Source: Effrenium voratum (Eukaryota > Sar > Dinophyceae > Suessiales > Symbiodiniaceae). From it: a stretch of DNA of 64,000 nt. The position numbers and the translations under genes were made by a program. The stretch lies in contig CAUJNA010001879.1 in the NCBI GenBank assembly GCA_963377175.1, forward strand, positions 418,073 through 482,072, in the 5' to 3' direction. The first letter of the stretch is position 1, and every line of letters begins with the position of its first letter. Shown here one piece after another: positions 12,896 through 24,288 of the stretch. The notes below the pieces were generated by a model. That model saw only the letters and a list, made by a program, of their open reading frames with translations, was not told the DNA's origin and made no database searches.

Positions 12896-13589
12896 GACGG
12901 GTTGATAGATTGGTAACCCACCTACTCCATAGACAAGCGCGCATCATGACATTACCACGTCACTCAGCATCACCAGCACCAGCATCATCCACAAGGGCTA
13001 CGCTTATGTGGCTTCGTGCTGTGCGTGGTGTTTCCCATCAATCCACACCGCTCGCTCGTAGGTGTTGGATGGCTTGAAACTCCAAAAAGCCGAACAGAAC
13101 TAAAACAACCCAGGGAGGATTCAAGCCTCCAAGAGTTGGCTTGGCGCACCACGGTGCACAAAAGCGACGCCACTTCCCATGGGCAACTGGGTCAGCTGAC
13201 CCTCGACAAGAACTTGCTTTTTTAGAACTGCTATAATAATTGTGACAGTCCCTTTGGCGAAAATTCATTGCCCTATGAACCCGTTTAATGCCTAACCACC
13301 GAGTCAGCTGCCCTCTTACTCTCCCTGCGCGACTTAAATGTTCCACATTGTGCCCCTATCGGCTGAAGACATGATCTTTGACCCATTGAAATGATTGCAG
13401 AAAAGCCACTGGAGCAAAAATCAAAGGGGACTCTTGATCCTGGGTCAAAATTGTCAGCCAAAAGGCCAGTGCAATAAGGAAGTCGCCAAAAAGCTTTCGG
13501 TATTCCTTCGGTCAGGTTCAAAAGACTAACACCGCGGTCTGGTTTCGGTGTGGATCAGGCTTTAAAACAGCGGAAAACGAAAGAAGCAA
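12896..13589. other. No gene seen
   Basis: No repeat, RNA or coding signal that I can support. Confidence 0.4.
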
Positions 13590-13700
13590 ATATGGGTGTG
13601 TTCTTGAAGGGTACCTCTTTTTTGTGGCTATAAACGGGAAACCGATAGAAAAAGCACCCGCCATTCTGGAGAATCCAACCTAAAAGAAACACACCCATAT
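13590..13700. repeat. Inverted-repeat element, single copy in window
   Basis: The left arm ATATGGGTGTGTTCTTGAAGG pairs with the right arm CCTAAAAGAAACACACCCATAT, about 17 matching positions, around roughly 70 bp. It looks like another MITE, but I see no second copy here. Confidence 0.55.
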
Positions 13701-14382
13701 CGGTGAGTTCTTGCCTATTTGGGGGGGTGTTTGTGTGCTGTACACCAAGCCCTAGGTTGCAGAGCAAACCAGATCCTGTTTTGAGGATCCACCCATTTGA
13801 AAAACAACTAACCCGGACCGCCAGTTGCGGCAAAAAGGGCACAACTGGTCTTAGCTTGGCTGATCTAGGGGAACGTTCGCAAACATTATCCTCAAAAACT
13901 ACCATGTCCTCGCGGACGGAACTCCTGGTAGCTCCGTTGCTCCCTGTTTAAAGCCCAAGGGCTCCTCGGGTTCCCTAAAAATCCTTAGGCTTCCTCAAAA
14001 AACCTTCGCCAACCCACCCGAAAAAACTCAGGAATTGCCGGCAGGTCGTTGCTGGTAGCAGATCGCGCCTGGGGTTGGCAGGAGGCGCCCCCGTTGCGCG
14101 GGGCTTCCATCACCGCCTCACGACGCTTCGACTTGGGCCAACCCATGGGCCTGGACAAAAACCTGCGATCGGCGGCGAAATCGGTGGCGAAATCGGTGGA
14201 ATGAACCCAGTGGCTTTTTTCTCCCCGAAAGGAAACCACTTGGATGGGTTTTCTTGGGGCCATTCCAACTCATTGCCGGCTTCCAGATCGCACCAGCAAG
14301 AAAATCATGTGTTGCAAATGTGCCTTATTGTCGGGGACCCCTCCACACTGTGGGTGTTCTTGCTGGGTGTCCCTTAACAAAT
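13701..14382. other. No gene seen
   Basis: Overlapping short open frames only. A GGCGAAATCGG duplication at about 14,172-14,197 is the only local repeat. Confidence 0.45.
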
Positions 14383-14795
14383 AAGCTCAGGTGATATCCC
14401 CAACAGCACTTGGTGCTCTGTTTAGTGCTCGCACCACCCCGCAGCCCTCGCAGAACCTCGTGGAACCCTGGTGGAACTCTGGTGGAACCCTCGCGGAACC
14501 TTACCTCAGGGCCGCCCCGGACCACCCCGCAGCCTATCTGGGCTGAGACCCCAAATCTTTCAGCTGTTGGGGGAAAAAAACTATTAAAAACAAGCTCAGG
14601 TGATATCCCCAACAGCATGCCGTGCCTTTTTAGTGCTCGCGCCACCCCGCAGCCCTCGCAGAACCTCGTGGAACCCCGGTGGAACCCTGGTGGAACCTGG
14701 AACCCTCGTGGAACCTTACCTCAGGGCCGCCCCGAACCACCCCGGAGCCTATCTGGGCTGAGACCCCAAAGCTTTCAGCTGTTGGGGAAAAAAAG
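14383..14795. repeat. Two tandem copies of a 209-bp unit
   Basis: Copy 1 (14,383-14,591) and copy 2 (14,592 to about 14,795) share AAGCTCAGGTGATATCCCC, GCAGCCCTCGCAGAACCTCG, a short internal GTGGAACCCTG repeat that differs in number, and GCTTTCAGCTGTTGGGG. The last part recurs alone at 31,975-32,010, so the unit is a dispersed repeat that has doubled here. Confidence 0.9.
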
Positions 14796-14850
14796 AAAAA
14801 GAAAGAAGGAACAAAAACGAGCTTCCTGTAAACAAAAAGACAGACCCATA

Positions 14851-14933
14851 TCCAAAACTGTCCCAAACTGTCCCAAACTGTCCCAAACTGTCCCAAACTG
14901 TCCCAAACTGCCCCAAACTGTCCTAAACTGTCC
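14851..14933. repeat. Decamer tandem repeat TCCCAAACTG
   Basis: About eight consecutive 10-bp units, two with single changes, immediately after the 209-bp duplication. The unit is not a multiple of three and is not coding. Confidence 0.95.
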
Positions 14934-17227
14934 GCAATATCCAAATGGGTCCTAGAAGCTTTTAGGTGCTTTCCACCTCCCCAAACCACCGGCACCCCAA
15001 CAACTGGCTCCTTCTCCGGAAAAAATGAGAAAAAAACCGCCGAGACTTGGCCCCCACACCCGGGTCCGGCGCTTGGTGCCGCCGCCGCACTCGCAGGAGC
15101 AGTCGGACCAGGAGGCCCTCAGCTCGGCTTTTTTCGCGCAAACCAAGCCTACAACGCTTGGCCCATGAAACAGAGATAAACCAACCCAGCCTCAGCTTCC
15201 AAGAGTCTTGGTGGTTTGGATGTGGGTTGAAATTTGAACACCAGTTCCTTTTGTTAGCCCCTAACCGCCCATTCGGGGGAAGCTGAAACCCTTGTTACAG
15301 GAAACCAACCAACCCTTGGCACACAGAAAAGTGTTCATTATTTCCAGTTGGAGGGGAAGCCTCTGTTCGTAAAGGGTTTTGAATGAAAAGCAAGAGGAAA
15401 GAAATCCGAAGCCATGTTGGGGGCTTCTAAAGACACACCCATACCTAGTCTACCCTAAAGTATGCAAAACAGCCTTGGACTAGCCTTTGACGGACAAATC
15501 CGGCAGTAGGTAGTTTAACCCCAGTGTTTTGGAACTGGTCAAGGGCTCGACATTCATGCTACACGGAGGCACCACAAATTGAGAGGCTTGGGCCACACGA
15601 TAACTATTCGTATCCCTGCACAAAATGGCTGAATAGGGGCTTGACACCGACTGCCTTTTTGTTCCATTCCTGGATGTTGATGCTATCCCAGGGCCTAGCT
15701 TTTGGTAGAGGCCAACCAAGAACTCGCGATGATACCCAGCACCGTCTCGTGATCAACCTTCAGGATTGCAAGATCCGAGACGTGGATTTCTGGTGAGGAA
15801 TGGAGTCCTTGCCGTTGGAAAGGTGGGCACGACAAGAGGTGCACAGGAAGCGCGACGTGGCCGCTGTCAAGGACGCGCTGGCAACGAACATGATCGTGCC
15901 TTCACATCCCCGACTTCCCTTGGCCCAACCCACAGCTGCCACCCTTTGCGCGCGTCTTTGCTGTCGGATGGCTTGGAGCAGCCGCTTTGGCAGCATCACA
16001 CCCGAACGTCATTGGAAAGCTTTGATGTGGGCTGACGAATCGACCCTCCAAGGATTCGTGGGGTACACCCTGGGATTACACCCTTGGGAAATGACCCAGA
16101 ATGATGCAAACTAACACGGTGGTATCCGGAAATGTGCCTAAATGGGTCAATACCCAGCAGGTGTATTCCCAGGGCGTAATACCAAAAGCCCGTAGAAATG
16201 TCGAGCCCAAATGAGTCAACCTGGTCTTATCGATAAGGCGTGCGGGGGCTCTCTGTGAAACGGGCTGCGCCCCGCAATCAAAGTCAACTTTGGTTTTATC
16301 ATAGTTCTAAGGGTGGTTTCCTTTTAAGGGAATCCCAACAACAGTTCATTCAACCATATTCACTACCACTCGCACCAGCAAGTCTTCTAGGGGTTGATTC
16401 CTTATCCATACTTCGAACGTTTTTTTTTTTCATCTAGCAAGTCCTTCCTAACCTTCCTAACCTAACCTTGGTTGATTCCTTTCGAACGGTTGTCCATTTC
16501 TCGGAAGTCTTAAAAGCGAGATCTCGAGCACCGGAGCCGTTTCCCTGGGCCTCAATGAAGGTCCGGGGTTCAGAAGGGGGGAGCTGGCCCTAGTGGGGGT
16601 CCCGTCGCGGCTAAGACAAATACAGCGGTTGCTAGATAGGTGACATAGATGCGCACATAGATACATGACACGGATAAAACATAAAACCAACAAATGATTG
16701 AACCAACAAATACAAGAATGAAGATAAGCATGCAAACATGAACAATAAATACCGGAAAGGAAGATAGGTGATATATTCTTCATTCAGCGGCTAACACTTC
16801 TTGTCGCGCATCTGCTTTTTCCATGAGGGCGTGGGTACCCTCTTTGCGTGGCAAATGGCAACCAAAGGCAGGACCTCCCTTCCGATGGTGGGTAGGGTGA
16901 CTGCATCTTTCCGCTGTGAGAGCTTGGGGATCTCTGAAACGCATGGGTTTTTTTTGTTTTTTTCCATACCGGACATGGGCACCGAAGGGGCCTCAGGAAT
17001 ACACCAAATCGATGCATTCAGAAACGGCCCACATCTTCCAGAGAAGGTCGTATCTGTTCACGCTGTTCATGTTTCGTCTGCCCCTCTGTAACAAGTTGAG
17101 CACCTTTCATGGGTATGGAAGACTCGAAGTATCAGCCAAAAGGCTAAAGTCCTAAGATCCGCTACCAAATGGCCATTGAGTTAAGAAGGCAAGGCACTTA
17201 AGTGTTTAGTAAACGGTCAAGACCCAA
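14934..17227. other. No gene supported
   Basis: Open frames at 15,766-16,114 are overlapping and unidentified. CCTAACC-type text near 16,445-16,468 is too short to be telomeric. No RNA gene was recognised. Confidence 0.4.
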
Positions 17228-17340
17228 ATGGGCATATGTCAAAACTAAATCACCCGATATGGACCGCAGGCTTTAGTCTTTGGTTCCATTTACCAGGGCA
17301 ATCCGTTTTGGGGTTACCCTATGCTTGACCACCACAGCCA
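17228..17340. repeat. Family C element
   Basis: Left arm GGGCATATGTCAAAAC, right arm CTTGACCACCACAGCCA, with interior GATATGGACCGCAGGCTTTAG and GGTTCCATTTACCAGGG shared with 5,283 and 32,661. Confidence 0.65.
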
Positions 17341-17452
17341 AATCGTCCCAAAGGAACCCTCCAGAACGGACGCACCCACTTCCTGGTTTCGAGAATGAGC
17401 TGACATCAAGTCAAAAGCATAGAGGTACTTTGGGTCCCATTCAACTCGAAAC

Positions 17453-17574
17453 ATGGCCATGGGTCAAAATCCCGTACTTCCAGTGAACATCCCAATCCCC
17501 ACGAAAAAGTCAGCCTAAAATGCGTGGTGCACCTACCCCAAAATGGGATCCCGTTGGTTTTGACCCACAGCCAC
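17453..17574. repeat. Family C element
   Basis: Left arm ATGGCCATGGGTCAAAAT, right arm GGTTTTGACCCACAGCCACAT: a clear terminal inverted repeat. The interior matches 1,581 in the same orientation and 33,736 in the opposite one. Confidence 0.8.
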
Positions 17575-18181
17575 ATCTCCGAAACATTCATGTGTGTCCC
17601 TTTTGGAAACATAGATGGCCCTGGTCAAAGGAATCAAACCTAAACCAGTGCCGTCTATTTCTAGCCAAAATCACCTAAAAAGGGCAGCTATGCAAACATC
17701 GAAGTCCACCGCTCGAAAAGTCTTCGAGTCTCCGTGCCACTCTCCCCAGCGGCAGTCCACAATGTTGCACTGGCCCACCCTAACGACTCGAGCTCACGGA
17801 CGGGCCGGGGGTGCAAAAAGACCACAAAGGTTCCGGGGGGGCTGCTTGGGGAAATGTGGGTTCTCAAGTTTTGGGACCTGGTTTCGTATGGTTTCCTTTC
17901 ACCATCCAACAAAGCTCTGTTTTGAGACCATTGGGGCCCTTACCATAGCCGATTTTGGAGGTTTGATGGCCATACAGATGTACATATGTATATATATATA
18001 TATAGATACAAAATGATACGTTAGTGTAGACGATATTCGGGTTTGTCTTTTTTGAGGCTCGCCCGTGTGGAGGTTGGTTGCGGGTTGAATCTAAACAAAA
18101 CCGCCCATTTCGGTCCAAATCTTTCGAGGCACACAAAGTGCTAGCTCAAGGCACCTTTGGAAACAAACGGGGAAGCTCACC

Positions 18182-18283
18182 TGTGGTGGTCAAACATAGG
18201 ACCCCCAAATGGCTTGCCCTGGTAAATGGGACTAAGGACGAAAGCCTGTTTTTTGGGTGTTTTAATTTTGACCCATACCCACC
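18182..18283. repeat. Family C element, left arm eroded
   Basis: TGGTGGTCAAACATAGG at the left and AATTTTGACCCATACCCACC at the right enclose CCCTGGTAAATGGGACTAAGG, as in other family C copies. Confidence 0.6.
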
Positions 18284-18699
18284 TCGTTTTGGGAAAGCCG
18301 TCGCTCAAAACATGACAGATCCGCACAAAGGACATGGGAGAATTGCTTTTACGCGACTGGTTCAGAGAAACGAGCCACAGGAATGTTTACAGGGAACTGA
18401 CCATCCAAATACCTGCCAAAAACAAGGATGGTCTGCAGGATGTCCAGTAGCTGGTTTCTTAGACTGCCCCCCGTGTCTATCTTAAATTGACCGTAGCTGG
18501 ACACGTTGACCTCACATATCGACAAAAGTGCTGTCCTTTCACTTCCCTTTGTAACAAGGTGAAAGGGGTACTCTCCTTGTTAAAACCCGAAGTTAACGCA
18601 GTGTTGGTAAGAATTGACTTCCCCTGAACACCTCACCCCACCCAAAGGAAGCTAGGAAACTTTGGAACCCTCCCCCGAACTCTCTGATTGAAGTCTCCA

Positions 18700-18840
18700 C
18701 GCAACCCAACCACCCACCCCAACCAAACCACCCCAACCAAGCCATCCGAACCACCCCAACCAAACCACCCCAACCACCTGAACCAAACCACCCCAACCAG
18801 CCCAACCACCCCAACCATCCCAACCACCCCCACCCACCAC
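18700..18840. repeat. (AACCACCCC)-type degenerate minisatellite
   Basis: Irregular repeats of AACCACCCC, AACCAAACC and similar units. The minus-strand Gly-Trp-Leu-Val and plus-strand Pro-Thr frames are consequences of the repeat. Confidence 0.85.
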
Positions 18841-19344
18841 TCACCCCTGGCTTCTCTTCGGCAATCGGCCGAGGGACCCTTGGCAGCAAAAAAACACCGC
18901 TCGCAACCAGCCCTCCATTTTGTCACCAGACTTAGACCCAGGCAAAAACGTGGTTGCCTTTTTGGGGACATCAACCATGGGTTCAAGTCTACCTTGCCAC
19001 CATTTGCTGCTTGGTCTGCTGGGCAAAATGAGAAACATCTGTCCAGCATCCCTTAAAAAGCAACAGAGGATTGCGCGTTTAAAGAAAAATACATGCTCAT
19101 GTCAGTCCCAAAAAAAATCGGAACCCATGCTCACAGCTGTGACTGCTTCTGCAGTGATCAAGTGTCTGTTAAAACAAGAAATTGCGACTTGGCCATCTAG
19201 GTACCTTGGAGCCCCAAAAACATGCCATGACAGGACTCCGATAGGGCCGGCGCTGGCAGCTCTCCATCATCTTCAGCGGTCCCTCACCTCAGATTCGACG
19301 CGAGGTCTGTCGTGCGGTAACAGCACGATCTTAGTACCTACAGT

Positions 19345-19419
19345 CTCCATGACCCCTAGAAAAATGGGTCATGACCCCTTAATTTTGGGCAACGACCCCA
19401 TTTTTTAAGGGTCATGGAG
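19345..19419. repeat. 75-bp near-perfect palindrome
   Basis: The left arm CTCCATGACCCCTAGAAAAA and the right arm TTTTTTAAGGGTCATGGAG pair along about 26 bp with a 23-bp loop. It may be a small MITE, and it would form a strong hairpin. No other copy was seen. Confidence 0.65.
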
Positions 19420-20415
19420 AGTCTAGGCATTCATCTTAATATCCTGACAACAATTAGGTGAATACCGAACACTCATGTTCAGCATTTTTTTTCAGAAATT
19501 GTCTTGGAAAAATCCAAAAAATGTCCGTTTCCCAGTGGGCCACAAAGGGCTCGAAAGGGACGTCATTTTCCTTGGTGCGATAGGTAGAGAATGAACCCAA
19601 TTCCGTCAAAGGAAACCATAGCATAGATGGTGGTTAGGCGTTATTGCGCTGAGAACAGCAAGTTGCGACGGTCGAGAGATTCGGCTCCACTTGAAACCGA
19701 TGGCTTTCATTGGTCACCCTTGCTGTCTAGGGGATGCGTGGAGTGGGGGCGGGTTCTTTCCTGTCACTCCAGGGGAAAGAGGGAAGGGTCTTCGAAAGGG
19801 CGGTCTGGCTTCATGAGGCCCTTAAAATGGAAGCGAGGAAAGCCCACATGAAGCCCACCCCACATCTTAAGACCAAGCTTCCAAGATTTCGTCTGAGAAC
19901 AGCACGCTTAAAGGCAACTCTTTGAATTGGCAACCAAACGAGGGGCATGGTTTTCAAACACCAAAGAACAAACAGCGGCCAGTTTTGGGTCTCTGAATCT
20001 GGGACAAGCACATGTAAGCACGGTTGTGGAGGAAAGTCCCTTAGTATCACGGAAAGTAGTCTTAAAATCCAACTCTAGGCAACTGTGAATACATCTAAAT
20101 GATGATTGTCTCAAATGGGGCGGCGTTTTCAGGGAAGCCCATTTTGGTTGGTAAGGGGAAGGAAACCAAAAGGAAAATCGAACTCCATCTTTGGGGTTCC
20201 ATAATTCTAAGACACCCTGTCAAAATAGAGCATGAATTTCGGCGTTGCTTTTGGTGCCCCTTTAAACCACACCCCAAAACGGGGCATCAAACAGATGCAT
20301 TTGTGTCTTGGGTGCAACGAGCCGATCAGTTTTCTAGCAAAACCCTTAGTACAAACCGACCATGCCCTCGAAAATTTCACCAAGCGAAGGAGGGGATAAG
20401 CCGAGGTGAAGAGCC
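19420..20415. other. No gene seen
   Basis: Nothing recognisable beyond short overlapping open frames. Confidence 0.4.
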
Positions 20416-20532
20416 CTCTCACTTCCGATCGAGTGGGCTGCCCCCCCAAAAAAGTCTGAACTTTTTTTGCTTGCTGCTCACATGCTCTTCCCAAAAAGTG
20501 TTTGTAAAGTCCAAGAACTCAGGCAGTGAGCC
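20416..20532. repeat. Family D inverted-repeat element
   Basis: CTCTCACTTCCGATCGAGTG at the left and AAGAACTCAGGCAGTGAG at the right form the terminal inverted repeat. The interior GCTCTTCCCAAAAAGTGTTTG matches the other copies. Confidence 0.7.
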
Positions 20533-21380
20533 TCTGCGCCCGTGGATCGGCGCTGCCGATCCTAACGGCCGGCCCTCCCAAACGGCCCGCTGGGCACGGC
20601 GGCAAGAGTGGCCCCCTGCCAGAGCCTCGGAGATGACTCTCCGCTCCCTGCGGGTCGTCGGGTCGTCGGGTCGTCGGCGGGAGCTATAAGGGTGGTTCCC
20701 CGTGATCATCACCAAATATGGGGATTTTTTGAAGTACCCCACAACCCCATCCCCATGTTGTTGTTCTTGGGGCGGGAAGCCCCCGCCCCCTTTTGGAGTT
20801 GGTGTTGAACGGGGTTGAAAGGCCAAGAGGAAACCAGCCATTGCTCTTAACCAGGGTTGCGGAAATGGAATCCACGAATCTGTGATACAACAAAAAGGGC
20901 CTCCTTTTTGACTAACACCCCATACTGGGCAGATCCCCAAAAGTGTCACAGTGGCAAGATAAAAACCCCGAGTGATTCCACAACGGTTTTTTGTTGTTGT
21001 GGAGACGCCAAACTCGCGAAACGAAACTTGAAGATTCAGGGAAGAGGATCACATTCCCGCTGGTGGCATAGGGAACCCAACATGAGGGTCTGCCATCTTT
21101 CACCCAGGCACCCCACTTCACCCACGCAAAAAACGGGTGAGTCCAAACTCATCGGGTGAAATGGAAACCCAACCACTAATCCCCTCCCCCCCCCAAAAAA
21201 AAAAAAACACACCCAAGAAACTGGAGAATTCGCTGAACCGAACCAAGAACCCACTGGAACCCCAGCCTGGCCCAAGTGGCCCAGGCCCCTTGGGACACCG
21301 AGCCCGGGATCTCTTGACTCTGACGGCTGATACATTGCTTATATGGCAATCCAAGGATGCGAACGGCTGAAAAAATATCG
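20533..21380. other. No gene; short GGGTCGTC repeat
   Basis: Three GGGTCGTC units occur at 20,648-20,673. A C-tract and A-tract lie at 21,186-21,207. No domain was recognised in the 176-aa and 196-aa open frames, which shadow each other. Confidence 0.45.
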
Positions 21381-21496
21381 CAGCACATATGGCAGTGGCT
21401 CAAAAAACCGGTACCAACATGGAACCCTGGTAAGTGGACACGTGGACCAAAACCTGTGTAACCCCAGCTCTTGAATTTTGAGCCACAGCACATATG
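21381..21496. repeat. Family C' element with 10-bp flanking duplication
   Basis: The arms CAGTGGCTCAAAA and TTTTGAGCCACA are flanked on both sides by GCACATATGG, a plausible 10-bp target duplication. Its arms carry GGCTCA/TGAGCC, where family C has GGGTCA/TGACCC. Confidence 0.75.
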
Positions 21497-21566
21497 GATG
21501 TGTGCAAGAACAGTGAGGTTGGTTTCAAAGGGACATCCGGTCCAAAGGACTCCAAACAGGAAGAAA

Positions 21567-21672
21567 GGTGTGGCTCAAAATTAAACAGCAGGGGTTACGC
21601 AGGTTGAAAGGCCTTTGTTTCCACTGACCAGGGTAACCCACTTTGGAATTCCGGTTTTTTGAGCACAGCCAG
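21567..21672. repeat. Family C' element
   Basis: Left GGTGTGGCTCAAAATT, right TTTTTTGAGCACAGCCAG. The interior CCACTGACCAGGGTAACCC relates it to the 21,381 copy in inverted orientation. Confidence 0.65.
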
Positions 21673-21850
21673 AAAGGTTACTGCTGCAGCTCTGAGCATT
21701 GAACGCCTGGATCGCGCTCGAAATCGCGCTAGAATTTCCCTTCGGCCTGGTCTTGGAGCCAGCCCCGCAGCGAGCGGTGCAGGGAGACCATTCGTCCCAC
21801 ATGGACCTGGATCCGGTTGGAAGTCCCGGTGTGATAAACAACGAAGTGAC

Positions 21851-21980
21851 TACGGTGGATGGACGAAATCCATTTCGCACCACTTTGAAGCCATGCGGAA
21901 AGTATGGTTTGTTGGTATTTGGAAGAGAATCATCATTTCATGGTTTCTTAGGTGGTGTAGGATTTCGTCCATCCACAGTA
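21851..21980. repeat. Family A MITE
   Basis: The left TACGGTGGATGGACGAAATC and right GATTTCGTCCATCCACAGTA are near-perfect inverted arms. The interior TTTGTTGGTATTTGGAAG, then ATCATCATTTCATGGTTTC, is the family consensus. It is directly abutted by the next element at 21,981. Confidence 0.85.
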
Positions 21981-22079
21981 TTGGCTGTGGCTCAAAACTT
22001 GGAATCCACAAAATGCAGAAAAAACGAGAAAAAAAACTGCGGTTTGCCCTAGCTCTTTCATTTTGAGCCAAAGCCAATT
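21981..22079. repeat. Family C' element abutting family A
   Basis: TTGGCTGTGGCTCAAAAC at the left and CATTTTGAGCCAAAGCCAAT at the right form a long terminal inverted repeat. It begins at the base after the TA that ends the family A copy, so one may have inserted at the other's edge. Confidence 0.8.
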
Positions 22080-22411
22080 GGTCTTTTGGGGTTTCTGGGC
22101 GTAGAGATTTACAGGTATTTGTATGGTGTTTTGGGGTGCTTGGCGCGCAAACACATTGCAGCAAATCTGTCTCAAAACAGCAGGGGTCGCTGGGTCTGCC
22201 TTCGAACATTCCAGGGTTCCAGTTCAAAATGAAAAGCTGTCGAAGAGCCCAGCAGGAATGACCCCAAAAGCGGTTTGTTTTCCTTTGCCGCTCGTCGCCC
22301 CGCAAAACCTTCTGCCAAACGCTCGCAATGCTTCCCAGCATGGAAACAGGAAAATACGCAAATCCTTCGGTGTGTTTCCAAGTGCGAGATGCTAGTGCCA
22401 AGAAATGGCCG

Positions 22412-22715
22412 TGTGTGTGTGTGTGTCTCTGTCTCTGTGTCTCGGTGTCCCTGTGTCTCTGCGTCTCTGTGTCTCTGTGTCTCTGTGTCTCTGTGTCTCT
22501 GTGTCTCTGTGTCTCTGTGCCTCTGTGTCTCTGTGTCTCTGTGTCTGTCTGTCCGTGTGTCTGTGTGTCTGTGCGTCTGCGTGTCTGTCTGTTTGCCTGT
22601 CTGTGCGTTTGCGTGTCTGTCTGTGTGTCTGTCTGCGTGTCTGTCTGTGTGTGTGTGTCTGTCTCTGTGTGTGTGTGTCTGTGTGTCTGTGAGTCTGTGT
22701 GAGTGTGTGTTTTGG
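22412..22715. repeat. (GTCTCT)n / (GTCT)n / (GTGT)n microsatellite
   Basis: About 300 bp of pyrimidine/GT repeat with hexamer GTCTCT in the first half and GTCT/GTGT later. It keeps frames open on both strands (up to 335 aa on the minus strand), which are spurious. Confidence 0.97.
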
Positions 22716-22989
22716 AGTTGGTCCCCTCTCCAGATTGGTTAAAAATGGAAACCATGAGAAAAACACAATTGTCTGTTTCCCCTAGGTTGACACCGCCGGT
22801 GCGTAAATTAGGTTCGAGTTGAAGGAGAACCAAGGGAAACCAATCAGTTTGTTGCACGTCCCTTCAAAACCAAAAGCTGGAAAAAGAAAAATCACCAGTT
22901 CAGCCAATTACGGGCGAATTATAACATTTCACCCACCTTAAATACGGGAACCCCCAGAAACAAGAAACTAGACGACGAGTGGCCCGGAA

Positions 22990-23935
22990 GCATAGAGGCA
23001 AGTTGATGCAGGTGAGGTAACTCTCGCAAAGTTAGCATGAGGAGTTGGCAGGCGAAGCAATTCTCAAAAAGTTGGCATGAGAAGCTGGCAGGTTAAGTAA
23101 CTCTCGAATAGTTGGCTGGCAAAGTTGGCGGGTGAAGTAATTCTCGCAAGTTGACATGAGAAGTTGGCAGGCGAAGTAACTCAAGAGAAAAGTTGGCATG
23201 AGAAGTTGGCAGGTAAAATAACTCTCAAAGAGTTGGCATGAGAAGTTGGCAGGTGAAGTAACTCTCGAAAGTTGGCGTGAGAAGCTGGCAGGTGAAGTAA
23301 TTCTCGAAAAGTTGGCACGAGAAGATGGCGCGTGAAGTAACTCTCGAAAAGTTGGCGTGAGAAGCCGGCAGGTGAAGTAACTTTCGAAAAGTTAGCATGA
23401 GAAGTTGGCAGGCGAAGTAATTCTCGAAAAGTTGGCGCGAGAAGTTGGCAGGCGAAGTAACTCTCGAAAAGTTGGCAGGCGATGTTGGCAGGTGAAGTAC
23501 CTCTCGAAAAGTTGGCATGAGAAGCTGGCAGGTGAAGTAATTTTTCGAAAAGTTGCCACGAGAGGTTGGCAGATAAAGTATTTCTCGAAAAGTTGGCATG
23601 AGAAGTTGGCAGGTGAAGTAATTCTCGAAAAGTTGGCAGGTGAAGTTGCCACGAGAGGTTGGCAGGTAAAGTATTTCTCGAAAAGTTGGCATGAGAAGTT
23701 GGCAGGTAAAGTAATTCTCGAAAAGTTGGCATGAGAAGCTCGCAGGTGTAGTAACTCTCGAAAAGTTGGCATGATAAGCTCGCAGGTGAAGTAACTCCTC
23801 GAAAAGTTGGCACGAGAAGTTGGCAGGTGAAGTAACTCTCGAAAAGGTGGCATGAGAAGCTGGCAGGTGAAGTAATTCTCGAAGTTTCGGCATGAGAAAC
23901 TGGCAGGTGAAGTAATTAACCCTCAAAAAGCTGGA
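22990..23935. repeat. 40-bp satellite array, block 1
   Basis: More than 20 diverged units built from AAAAGTTGGCATGAGAAG, then TTGGCAGGTGAAGTAACTCTCG, with period near 40 bp. Because 40 is not a multiple of three, all frames give similar open frames rich in Ser-Cys-Gln-Leu or Leu-Ala-Gly; these are not genes. Units vary at TAACTCTCG/TAATTCTCG and GCATGAG/GCACGAG. Confidence 0.95.
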
Positions 23936-24210
23936 GCGGCGGAGGCGCTCCGCGTGCTACATTTGCAATTTACAGTTGCGATTTTCCAGCCATTTGTATC
24001 TAAAAGTTGCGATTTTCCAGCCGGAGCTGCGGGAGCACGCTCCGCGTACTACGTCTGTACTTAAAAAGTGCGATTTTCCAGCCGGAGCTGCAGCAGCCTC
24101 CGCGTACTACGTCTGTACTTAAAAGTTGCGATTTTCCAGCCGGAGCTGCAGGAGCACGCTCCGCGTACTACGTTTGTACTTAAAAGCTGCGATTTTCAAG
24201 CCGGAGCTGC
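23936..24210. repeat. About 60-bp tandem repeat, four units
   Basis: Units carry GCGATTTTCCAGCCGGAGCTG, then CTCCGCGTACTACGT and CTGTACTTAAAAG. The array joins the 40-bp array on one side and the tRNA-like segment on the other, and may be the tail or body of the same repeat. Confidence 0.85.
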
Positions 24211-24288
24211 CGCGGACCAGGGGGGAATCGAACCCGGGACCGCGGGATTGCGAAAGCAGCGCGCACACCACGAGACAACTTCCAAAAG
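24211..24288 (-). pseudogene. tRNA-Glu(UUC)-like pseudogene or SINE head
   Basis: On the minus strand an intact Pol III B box GGTTCGATTCC (24,224-24,234) is preceded by CCCGCGGTCCCG and by GCTGCTTTCGCA, which aligns with the anticodon loop CTTTC of tRNA-Glu. Further upstream, TCTCGTGGTGTGCGCG resembles an A box. The acceptor and T stems do not pair fully, so it is not a working tRNA. The head of a tRNA-derived SINE is the likelier reading. What follows it on the minus strand is the 60-bp tandem repeat. Confidence 0.5.

Noticed and set aside
21470..22080. TTTTGAGCCA text resembling part of the dinoflagellate spliced-leader sequence
   Set aside because: It is the terminal repeat of the C' elements, paired with an inverted partner each time. 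The rest of the spliced leader is absent.
21850..22857. 335-aa minus-strand open frame, the longest in the window
   Set aside because: About a third of it is a GTCTCT/GTGT microsatellite read as Thr-His-Arg-Asp repeats, and the rest crosses MITE ends. No domain.
22990..23935. CRISPR-like or protein-repeat reading of the 40-bp array
   Set aside because: Units are contiguous without spacers, diverged, and open in several frames because the period is not a multiple of three. It is a satellite.
24211..24288. Functional tRNA-Glu gene
   Set aside because: The B box is intact, but the acceptor and T stems do not pair and the anticodon stem is poor. Kept only as a tRNA-like pseudogene or SINE head.
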